A stretch of DNA of 64,000 bases from positions 186,001 through 250,000 of the forward strand of contig NZ_QOIM01000034.1 of NCBI RefSeq assembly GCF_003323735.1, in the 5' to 3' direction. The notes below the pieces were generated by a model. That model was not told where the DNA came from and ran no database searches. It worked only from the letters and a program-made list of their open reading frames with translations. Below, in pieces: positions 58,466 through 64,000 of the stretch. The translations under genes were made by a program, and so were the position numbers. The DNA is from Streptomyces reniochalinae. Its GTDB lineage: Bacteria > Actinomycetota > Actinomycetes > Streptomycetales > Streptomycetaceae. Numbering within the stretch: position 1 is the first letter of the stretch; each line of letters begins with the position of its first letter.

Positions 58466-59587
58466 ATGGAACAGTTCGAGCGGGCAACCCTCGACGCCTA
58501 CTTTCACCGGATCGCCACGACATTCCAGCCAGCCGACCGTCCCGCGTCGTTCCTCGTGACGCATCTCCTGCCCGAGCGGCCGTCGTTCGTGCAAGCCGTC
58601 GGCACGCAAACACACCTGCGGGCAGTCCTGCCCAAGCCGAAGTCCATCACCGCGTGCGCCCGCCGGGAAGTCGAGCAGGCGACCCAGTGCGACGCCCTCT
58701 CGCGAGAGATGTTCGCGGACCCCGAGGCGGCCCTCGACTACATCGAGTCCCGGGCCGCCGGCGAGTCCGTCGTTCTGCTCGACGTGGGCGGCTACTTCGC
58801 TCCGACGCTCGACGCGCTGTGTGACGGTTTCTCCGGTCACATCGTCGGCGTCGTCGAGGACACCGAGAACGGGCACAAGCGCTACGCCGAACGCGAGAAA
58901 CTGCCGTGCCCCGTCGTCTCCGTCGCTCGCTCACCGCTCAAGGAACCCGAAGATTTCCTCGTCGGGCAATCCGTCGTCTTCTCCGCCGAAGCCCTGATGC
59001 GCTCCCGCGGCGACATTCTGCACGGGCGCCCGGCGCTCGTGATCGGATTCGGGAAGTTAGGAAGCTCCATCTCTCGTCTGCTGCACGCCAAAGGGGTTCA
59101 GGTCACGATCTACGACATCGACCCCGTGCGGCGTACACAGGCCCTCTCGCAGGGTTTCACGGTGGCACGGGACCGCGACGCCGCGCTCAACGGCGCCGGG
59201 CTCGTACTGTGCGCGACTGGCACCGTCTCTCTCCAGGGGGAGGACTTCCCGCGGCTCCGCAACGGCGCCTACGTCGCGACTGTCACCTCGTCCGAGGATG
59301 AACTCGACCTCGACGCACTTCCCGCCGTCTACCGGCGAACGCCCGCGGGAGACCACGTCACCCGGTACCAGACGACCGGGCACTACTTCTACCTGCTCAA
59401 CGGCGGAAACGCTGTCAACTTCCTGCACGGCGCATCCGTGGGCCCGTTCATCTACCTCGTTCAGGCGGAGATCCTTGCGGGAGTCCGGAAGCTGACCCGC
59501 GGCGATCTCGCACACGGTATGCACGGGGTCGACGCCGCCGACCGGGCCCTCATCGCCGGAACGTGGCTCAACTACTTCAACCGCTAG
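58466..59587 (+). CDS. S-adenosylhomocysteine-hydrolase-like NAD-binding protein
   Basis: The 373-residue protein looks like adenosylhomocysteinase but is shorter (family about 430-490) and lacks its C-terminal KPDHYRY tail. Visible similarities are VVLLDVGGYFAPTL, GVVEDTENGHKRY (family EETTTGV region, Glu131), Lys159 and Asp163 in SPLKEPEDF where the catalytic Lys and Asp normally sit, and the Rossmann loop VIGFGKLGSSISRLL (G194, G196, G199) with IYDIDP. It likely binds NAD and a nucleoside-like ligand; true SAH hydrolysis is unproven. ATG 58466 follows CGGGAG. The Nudix gene is 7 bp downstream. Confidence 0.82.
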   Translation: MEQFERATLDAYFHRIATTFQPADRPASFLVTHLLPERPSFVQAVGTQTHLRAVLPKPKSITACARREVEQATQCDALSREMFADPEAALDYIESRAAGESVVLLDVGGYFAPTLDALCDGFSGHIVGVVEDTENGHKRYAEREKLPCPVVSVARSPLKEPEDFLVGQSVVFSAEALMRSRGDILHGRPALVIGFGKLGSSISRLLHAKGVQVTIYDIDPVRRTQALSQGFTVARDRDAALNGAGLVLCATGTVSLQGEDFPRLRNGAYVATVTSSEDELDLDALPAVYRRTPAGDHVTRYQTTGHYFYLLNGGNAVNFLHGASVGPFIYLVQAEILAGVRKLTRGDLAHGMHGVDAADRALIAGTWLNYFNR

Positions 59588-59594
59588 GAGACGG

Positions 59595-60146
59595 ATGCCC
59601 ATGCCGATCACGGCTCAGCACGTGCGCGAAACCCTCGGCGCCTACCTCGCCGAGCACCCGCACGAGAAGGACGCCTTGTCCTCCATCGGCGAGGTGGCCG
59701 ACGCCGCGGGTAGTGCTATCGCTTCTCGGAAGGAATTCCGCGGCCACGTCACGGCCGGCGCCGCCCTGCTGCGCCCGGACGGCCGAGTTCTCACCATCGA
59801 ACACCGAGCGCTCGGCCAGTGGCTTCTGCCCGGCGGGCACGTCGAGGAGTCCGACAACACTCTGGTTGCCGCTGCCATGCGAGAACTCGCCGAAGAAACC
59901 GGCATCATGCCAGAGCAGACCGAGCCGGACCGCGGCGCACCTTTGCACATCGATGTGCACGCCATTCCCGCGAACAGCGCCAAAGGCGAGCCGGAACACC
60001 TGCACTTCGACTTCCGGTACCTGTTCCGTACCACTGTGGACGCCGTCGAGTTGCAAGAAGAAGAGGTCGCGAACTACTCCTGGCAGTTCGCGGACACGCT
60101 GACGGCCGAACCCCTGCGCTCTCGGATCATGGCTGCGGCGAGGTAA
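59595..60146 (+). CDS. Nudix hydrolase coupled to the SAHH-like gene
   Basis: The 183-residue protein has an extra N-terminal helical part (about 1-45) and a Nudix domain with a complete box, GGHVEESDNTLVAAAMRE followed by LAEETGI. The start is ATG 59595 or 59601 after AGGAGACGG, seven bases after the SAHH-like stop, so both are one operon. The pair suggests successive handling of a nucleotide-like compound: NAD-dependent chemistry by one and diphosphate cleavage by the other. The substrate is unknown. It differs clearly from the element Nudix at 18059. Confidence 0.85.
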   Translation: MPMPITAQHVRETLGAYLAEHPHEKDALSSIGEVADAAGSAIASRKEFRGHVTAGAALLRPDGRVLTIEHRALGQWLLPGGHVEESDNTLVAAAMRELAEETGIMPEQTEPDRGAPLHIDVHAIPANSAKGEPEHLHFDFRYLFRTTVDAVELQEEEVANYSWQFADTLTAEPLRSRIMAAAR

Positions 60147-60165
60147 CCCGACACCGGAACGAACG

Positions 60166-60192
60166 GCGCCCCCGGCCGGGGCCCGGGGGCGC
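60166..60192 (+). terminator. Terminator after the Nudix gene
   Basis: GCGCCCCCGG (60166-60175) pairs with CCGGGGGCGC (60183-60192) 20 bp after the stop. Confidence 0.75.
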
Positions 60193-60279
60193 TGCGCTTG
60201 CCCTGATCGTCCGCGCCTTCTACCTGGTGTGTCTGCGCAGACGGGAGGCGAATGATGCTTTACCCACGGTGAGGCCCGG

Positions 60280-60620
60280 CTACTGGGCGATCAGCCTGGG
60301 CTTCGCCCGAGACGCCGCCCGCCCCCACGCGGTCCGCGCACGGGCGCGAGGCCGCCGCCGTCTCCATGGCCACGGTGGTGCGGGACAAGCGCTTCATGGC
60401 CCCGCCGTCGCGCTCGACCTGCTGCTCGCCCGCTTCATCGAGCACCGCGACCCCGCCGGGCTCCGACACCCTGTGGGCGGCCAGCGCCCTGATCGGCACC
60501 CTCACCGCAGCCGGCTACGGACTGCTCCTGCGCAGCCTGCGCGACACCGAGCCCCGCGAGACACAGCCGGCGACCGCCGCCGGCCCACCGGCCGAGACCG
60601 ACACCACCCCTGCCGCATAG
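60280..60620 (+). pseudogene. MFS pseudogene: mosaic of retained blocks of the 55110 gene
   Basis: Blocks of the intact MFS gene recur in the same order but with the stretches between them missing: around 55565-55591, 55716-55835, 55960-55985 and 56244-56405. The last block is nearly identical up to the stop codon, while earlier ones carry small changes. The result has no usable reading frame from the start. It lies directly after the Nudix terminator. Confidence 0.85.
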
Positions 60621-60881
60621 GCGGCCCGCACCCCTGTACCGGCTCGCAGGGAAACGGCCCCGCCCGGCGGGGGCCATTCCGCGTTGGGCATTGTCAGCCG
60701 ACGGCGTCCTCGACGGCCCGGAAGATGTCCGCGTCCGTCTCTTGCTGCCACTCGGGCAGATCCGGCCAGTCAGCCACGTACCCCGGTTTGGGATCTTCGA
60801 AGTGCTTGAACATCTGGGCCGTCCACGCTGTGGCGACGAACCGGCTCTTCTGCTCACGGCTCAAGCGAGCAGCGTGCCCGC
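60459..60881. repeat. Right copy of 423-bp direct repeat
   Basis: This copy is 421/423 identical to 56244-56666. It ends abruptly at GCCCGC, where sequence switches to the start of a hairpin and an epimerase fragment. Confidence 0.95.
60694..60881 (-). pseudogene. Truncated copy of the 121-residue PKPGYV gene
   Basis: The last 63 codons of the gene at 56479 are repeated here, covering the second PKPGYV-PEW repeat intact (VADWPDLPEWQQETDADIF). The start, first repeat and ribosome site are missing. One residue differs (RAVEDAV instead of RAIEDAV). Confidence 0.88.
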
Positions 60882-60904
60882 ACCGGCTACAGAGCCGGTG
60901 CGGG
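60877..60904. terminator. Hairpin at the repeat junction
   Basis: CCCGCACCGGCT (60877-60888) pairs perfectly with 60893-60904 around ACAG, followed by GGCGCTTTCG on the plus strand. The left arm starts inside the direct repeat. Confidence 0.7.
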
Positions 60905-60917
60905 GGCGCTTTCGTCG

Positions 60918-61304
60918 GTGGGCGGGAGCACATGGGTGGTCGCGTGGATGGCGCTTCGTGCCAGCGCCGGCCTTCCGCTGGAACTGAACGGCGGTGGGCA
61001 TCAGGTCCGGCACCTGGTGCCCGTGGACGACATCGCATCCGGCACGATCCGCGCCCTTGCCGCCGCACGCCCCACGGGGCCGGTGTTGAACATCGGCACG
61101 GGGCGTCCCACGACCATTCGTGACGTGGCCAAGCGCATTCGACTGCACTACCCGGCAGTCCAGTTGGTGGAACGTGCCCTGCCCACGGGCGACCCGCTCG
61201 GGGCCCCGCAGGTCAGTGTGGAGGAGGGGATCGACCGGTACGTGAAGTGGCTCGGCGAACGCCCCGAGGCCACGCCTCCGTGGCTGAGTGAGCTGGCCGC
61301 CTGA
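60918..61304 (+). pseudogene. Headless NAD-dependent epimerase/dehydratase (C-terminal fragment)
   Basis: The 128-codon frame matches the C-terminal third of extended-SDR sugar epimerases: LPLELNGGGHQVRHLVPVDD, ASGTIRALAA, VLNIGTGRPTTIRDVAKRI and LGAPQVSVEEGIDRYVKWL. The Rossmann fold with GxxGxxG and the YxxxK catalytic pair are absent. The first residues after ATG 60918 are not homologous. It ends one base before the stop of the convergent glycosyltransferase, perhaps its former partner in sugar metabolism. Confidence 0.75.
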
Positions 61305-61305
61305 T

Positions 61306-62187
61306 TCAGACAACCGGCGGGCGGCCCAGCCGCACCATGCGCCACACTGTGGACCAGCGCATCGGTTGGCGCCGCCCGCACATCGTCCGCAGCCCTTCGG
61401 CGAACCCGCCGCCCCACGCCCGCAGGCCGGTCAGGGAACGGGTGCGCACAAGAGTGAGCGCGGACCACGTGCCGAGGTAGACCGGCACCAGGAGCGCAGG
61501 CAGATGCCGGCGCGCGAGCCACACCCTGTTCCGGGCCGTCGTCCGGTAGTACACGGCATGGCGAGCCGGGGACGTTCGCGGGTGCTGGAGCAGCAGTTCC
61601 GGCGCGTACACGATGCGCCACCCGGCGTCGAGCGCGCGCCATGCGAGGTCGGTTTCCTCGTGCGAGAAGAAGAAGTCATCGGGCCAGCAGCCCACCTCAT
61701 CGAGCATGCGCATGGACAGGGTGTGCCCGCCGCCGAGGAAGGTCGTCACCTCACCGCCGCGCATCGGATCCGAAGCGCGCAAGCGCGGCACGTGACGCCG
61801 CTGTGTCACGCCCTCTTCATCGGCGATACGGAAGCTGAGAACGCCCAGGCCGGGATCAGCCTCGTGCAGCTCCCGGATGCGGGAGAAGACACCGGTGTCG
61901 ACCAACAGCCCGTCGTCGTCCAGGTCGACGACCACGTCCACGTCACCGCACTTCCGCAGTTCCTCGACGGCTGCATTGCGCCCGCCGGAGACTCCGAGAT
62001 TGTCGTCGAGCTCGACCACTGTCACGCCGTCACCCATGGGCGGAAGCGGGCTGCCGTTACCCACCACAACGATGCGCTGCGGCGGGCTGTCCTGACGAGC
62101 CACCGACTCCAAAAGCGCAGCAACCTCGCTGGGGCGGTTGCCCATCGTCAGAACGGCGACACCGAGGCGGGAACGGGGCACAGTCAT
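61306..62187 (-). CDS. Family 2 glycosyltransferase
   Basis: The 293-residue enzyme would transfer a sugar from an NDP donor. It has the GT-A start VAVLTMGNRPSEVAALLESV, the NLGVSGGRNAAVEEL and DVVVDLDDDGLL metal region (DDD), the acceptor-side FLGGGHTLSMRMLDEVG, and the base motif SHEETDLAWRALDAGW typical of rhamnosyl/galactofuranosyl-like GT2 proteins. ATG 62187 is the start. The C-terminal part is basic and may touch the membrane. It is convergent with the epimerase fragment. Donor and acceptor unknown. Confidence 0.87.
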   Translation of the reverse strand: MTVPRSRLGVAVLTMGNRPSEVAALLESVARQDSPPQRIVVVGNGSPLPPMGDGVTVVELDDNLGVSGGRNAAVEELRKCGDVDVVVDLDDDGLLVDTGVFSRIRELHEADPGLGVLSFRIADEEGVTQRRHVPRLRASDPMRGGEVTTFLGGGHTLSMRMLDEVGCWPDDFFFSHEETDLAWRALDAGWRIVYAPELLLQHPRTSPARHAVYYRTTARNRVWLARRHLPALLVPVYLGTWSALTLVRTRSLTGLRAWGGGFAEGLRTMCGRRQPMRWSTVWRMVRLGRPPVV

Positions 62188-62216
62188 GGACTCCCTATCG
62201 GGTCGGGCCCACGATC

Positions 62217-62330
62217 CTACTGCCGCGCCGCCTTGGATTCTCTCCGGGAGCGTCGCTCCCGACCGGGCTCGACGACGCGCTGCTGCACTTTCCCCGTGAG
62301 CAGCTTCCAGAGCTCGTCGAGGGCCTGGCC
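62217..62330 (-). pseudogene. Short remnant of an unidentified gene
   Basis: On the minus strand a stretch of about 35 codons reads ALDELWKLLTGKVQQRVVEP followed by a basic tail to a stop at 62217. It has no start and looks like the end of a lost gene. It lies 29 bp upstream of the glycosyltransferase start. Identification is weak. Confidence 0.25.
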
Positions 62331-62351
62331 GCATCATGTGTCCGCCCCTGG

Positions 62352-62396
62352 CGGTCGGCCGTCGAGACCGACACCACACCCGTCGCATAGGCAGCC
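62352..62396 (+). pseudogene. Third remnant of the MFS gene's 3' end
   Basis: About 45 bp resemble the end of the MFS gene at 55110: the codons for ETDTTP-VA, the TAG stop and the following GGC-GCCC bases. It is more diverged than the 60280-60620 copy. Confidence 0.55.
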
Positions 62397-62480
62397 CCCA
62401 CCTGGGTACGCCGGGGGACGGTGATGCCCGCGCTGGGCGCCGCTCGCACCCGGCCGAGCTGCGAAAGGCGGTTATGACCC

Positions 62481-62990
62481 ATGAGTACGACCCTGAAGCC
62501 CCCGGCCGACCAGGACCTCCGCCAAGACGCCCGCCAGGACGTGCGGCAGGAGGCCCCGCAGGACGCGGCGCAGGACGTGCGCCAGGACGGCCACCGGAAG
62601 AGGACCTCCGAGGAATCCGTCGGTGAGCTGGTCAAACAGGCCTCGGCACAGATCTCCGAGCTCGCCCGCCAGGAGATGCACCTCGCACAGGCGGAGATGC
62701 AGCAGAAGGGCAAACGCTTCGGCCTCGGCGGCGGCATGTTCGGCGGAGCGGCCCTGTTCGGGTTCGTCGCCCTGCTGGCAGGCACCGCCACCGGCATCGT
62801 CGCGCTGAACCTGGTCTGGCCCCTGTGGCTGGCGGCGCTCGTCGTGACCGGCGCCCTGCTGGTGCTGGCGGGCGTGCTCGCCCTCGTGGGCAAGCAGCAG
62901 ATCGGCAAGGCCACCCCGGCCACGCCCGAACGGGCCGTCGAGAGCATGAAGGCCGACGTGACCGAGATCAAGGAAAGGTCGCACCGATGA
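62481..62990 (+). CDS. Holin-like (Actino-holin/DUF1469) membrane protein
   Basis: The 169-residue protein has a Gln/Asp/Arg-rich N-terminal repeat (QDARQDVRQEAPQDAAQDVR), an amphipathic helix (VGELVKQASAQISELARQEM) and two membrane helices (FGGAALFGFVALLAGTATGIV and LAALVVTGALLVLAGVLALV). It belongs to the phage-holin superfamily III/DUF1469 group, which in Streptomyces is found with DUF3618 and DUF4235 genes. Despite the name there is no lysis module nearby. Start ATG 62481; its stop overlaps the next start (ATGA). Confidence 0.87.
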   Translation: MSTTLKPPADQDLRQDARQDVRQEAPQDAAQDVRQDGHRKRTSEESVGELVKQASAQISELARQEMHLAQAEMQQKGKRFGLGGGMFGGAALFGFVALLAGTATGIVALNLVWPLWLAALVVTGALLVLAGVLALVGKQQIGKATPATPERAVESMKADVTEIKERSHR

Positions 62991-63325
62991 CCGGCAAGTC
63001 CCACAGCCACGGCCCCAAGCCGACCCCGGACGAGCTGCGCGCCCAGGTGGAGGAAACCCGCAGGGAACTCGGCGAGACCGTCGAGGCGCTGGCCGCGCGC
63101 GCCGACGTGCGCGCCCAGGCGCGGCAGAAGGCCACGCAGCTCAGGAGCCAGGCGTCCGAGAAGGCCCACACGATGGGGGACAGGATCCAGCACCGGACCC
63201 CCCAGCCGGTGCGGGACAAGGCCCACCAGGCGGCCGAGATGACCCGCGCGGGCGGCGGAGCGCCGCTGGTCGCCGGTGTGGCCGTGCTCGCCGTGCTCCT
63301 CGCCGTCCGCAGCAGGAGGCACTGA
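62987..63325 (+). CDS. DUF3618 membrane-associated protein
   Basis: The 112-residue protein opens with the DUF3618 signature PTPDELRAQVEETRRELGETVEALAARADVRAQARQ (helical, apolipoprotein-like), continues with a basic helix, and ends with a membrane helix (LVAGVAVLAVLLAV). It overlaps the holin-like gene by four bases and is followed by the DUF4235 gene at +1 bp. Function unknown; envelope or membrane stress has been proposed for such operons. Confidence 0.87.
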   Translation: MTGKSHSHGPKPTPDELRAQVEETRRELGETVEALAARADVRAQARQKATQLRSQASEKAHTMGDRIQHRTPQPVRDKAHQAAEMTRAGGGAPLVAGVAVLAVLLAVRSRRH

Positions 63326-63326
63326 G

Positions 63327-63593
63327 ATGAACACGGCAAAGATCGCCTACAAGCCGGTCGGCATGGCGCTCGGCGCCGCCAGTGGCGCCATGTCCGGTGC
63401 GCTGTTCAAAAGGATCTGGAAGGTCACAGGCCACGACGAGGACGCCCCCGGCGCCACCGACCAGGACCGCGGCTGGCGGGAGATCCTCGTCGCCGCCGCC
63501 CTCCAGGGGGCCATCTTCGCCGCCGTGAAGGCAGCCGTGGACCGCAGTGGCGCCACCACCATCCACCGCCTGACCGGCACCTGGCCCAGCTGA
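63327..63593 (+). CDS. DUF4235 small membrane protein
   Basis: The 88-residue protein has the DUF4235 pattern IAYKPVGMALGAASGAMSGALFKRIWKVTG and a second hydrophobic segment (LVAAALQGAIFAAVKAAVDR). ATG 63327 lies one base after the DUF3618 stop. The trio holin-like/DUF3618/DUF4235 forms a single operon. Confidence 0.88.
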   Translation: MNTAKIAYKPVGMALGAASGAMSGALFKRIWKVTGHDEDAPGATDQDRGWREILVAAALQGAIFAAVKAAVDRSGATTIHRLTGTWPS

Positions 63594-63673
63594 GCTTCCC
63601 CGCCCACGGCGGCCCCGTGGCCACGGGGCCGCGGGGCCACGGCTGAGCTTCCCCGCCCACGGGCCACGACAGA

Positions 63674-63702
63674 GCCCTCTTGCCTGACCAGGGCAAGAGG
63701 GC
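63674..63702. terminator. Terminator after the DUF4235 operon
   Basis: GCCCTCTTGCC (63674-63684) pairs with GGCAAGAGGGC (63692-63702) around a 7-base loop. Confidence 0.8.
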
Positions 63703-63707
63703 CGCTT

Positions 63708-63755
63708 CATACGGCTGTCCGCCGCCTGGATACGCAGGCGGCGGACAGCCGTATG
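63708..63755. terminator. Second, 21-bp hairpin between convergent genes
   Basis: A perfect 21-bp stem (63708-63728 with 63735-63755) and a 6-base loop follow five bases after the first hairpin. It lies 33 bp beyond the stop of the leftward gene at 63788, for which it is the natural terminator. Confidence 0.88.
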
Positions 63756-63787
63756 GGTTCGACGGGCCGGTCGCCGGCCCGGCCGCG

Positions 63788-64000
63788 TCACACGGATACC
63801 GCGCTCCGGCCGGGGGCCGCCGCCCGCTGACGGACACCGGCGGGACGCCGGGCCCCGGAACAGTGCGCAGGGGTGACGGGCGCGGCTGTCGGCTCGCTCG
63901 CGTGCCGGGGTCCGACCGGGGCCAGCCCCGGGGCGGGCCCCGCCTCGCCGCCCTCGGGCGCCGCGCTCTGCGCGAGGTACCTGCGCCACGAGCCGACCCC
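63788..64000 (-). CDS. C-terminal end of an unidentified protein (partial)
   Basis: A minus-strand frame enters from the right edge (GSWRRYLAQSAAPEGG), is Pro/Ala/Gly-rich throughout, and ends at a TGA (63788-63790) followed by a 21-bp hairpin. The 70 visible codons have no recognisable motif. The terminator position is the main support that this is a real gene end. Confidence 0.4.
   Translation of the reverse strand, partial: GVGSWRRYLAQSAAPEGGEAGPAPGLAPVGPRHASEPTAAPVTPAHCSGARRPAGVRQRAAAPGRSAVSV

Noticed and set aside
62481..63593. Holin-like gene as a sign of a prophage
   Set aside because: The DUF1469/DUF3618/DUF4235 trio is a normal Streptomyces chromosomal operon, and no phage structural or lysis genes are nearby.

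Overview
The window is high-GC actinobacterial DNA, almost certainly a Streptomyces chromosome. The gene set and order support this: nagK-nagA, cdgB, msiK, rlmB, cysS, ispF-ispD, carD, phoP-phoR-phoU and gpmA all look like their Streptomyces counterparts, most proteins start at ATG or GTG behind GGAG-type ribosome sites, and terminators are GC-rich hairpins without U-tracts.

Layout. 1-4.6 kb: amino-sugar and sugar use: a sugar-binding lipoprotein (cut by the window edge), nagK, nagA, a PfkB kinase, and a DasR-type operator before nagK. 4.7-15.6 kb: housekeeping and signalling genes, including the diguanylate cyclase CdgB, a flavin reductase, the ribosome-rescue factor ArfB, TerD, a pentapeptide-repeat protein, an MltG-like enzyme, a pair of unrecognised small peptides and an AlkD-like protein. 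15.70-25.91 kb: a 10.2-kb actinomycete integrative and conjugative element (AICE) of the pSAM2 type, inserted into tRNA-Thr(TGT). It carries a GntR regulator with several operators, a Nudix gene, a TraSA-like DNA translocase, spd spread genes, a rolling-circle rep, xis and int. Its rep is frameshifted between the two catalytic motifs.

26-37.9 kb: msiK (the shared sugar-importer ATPase), a nucleotidyltransferase, a DoxX-type membrane protein, rlmB, cysS, then a decayed nickel/peptide-type ABC locus (binding protein, a permease fusion, an MFS fragment, no ATPase). 38-47.8 kb: a GNAT enzyme, a repeat-rich gap, ispF-ispD, carD, a lipoprotein, the phosphate two-component system with its PHO box and phoU, an 18-bp tandem repeat, a Cys-rich peptide, a Phd/Doc-like toxin-antitoxin pair and gpmA. 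47.9-54.9 kb: a set that makes sense as poly-3-hydroxybutyrate use: secreted depolymerase, alpha/beta hydrolase, 3-hydroxybutyrate dehydrogenase, a PucR-type regulator and an MHS-family permease.

55-62.5 kb: an accessory zone. An XRE-TPR regulator, a two-repeat 121-residue protein, an S-adenosylhomocysteine-hydrolase-like enzyme and a Nudix hydrolase lie between two nearly identical 423-bp direct repeats, next to eroded copies of an MFS gene and a headless epimerase. This module is the best candidate for an undescribed system. 62.5-64 kb: a conserved holin-like/DUF3618/DUF4235 trio and the end of a gene that leaves the window.
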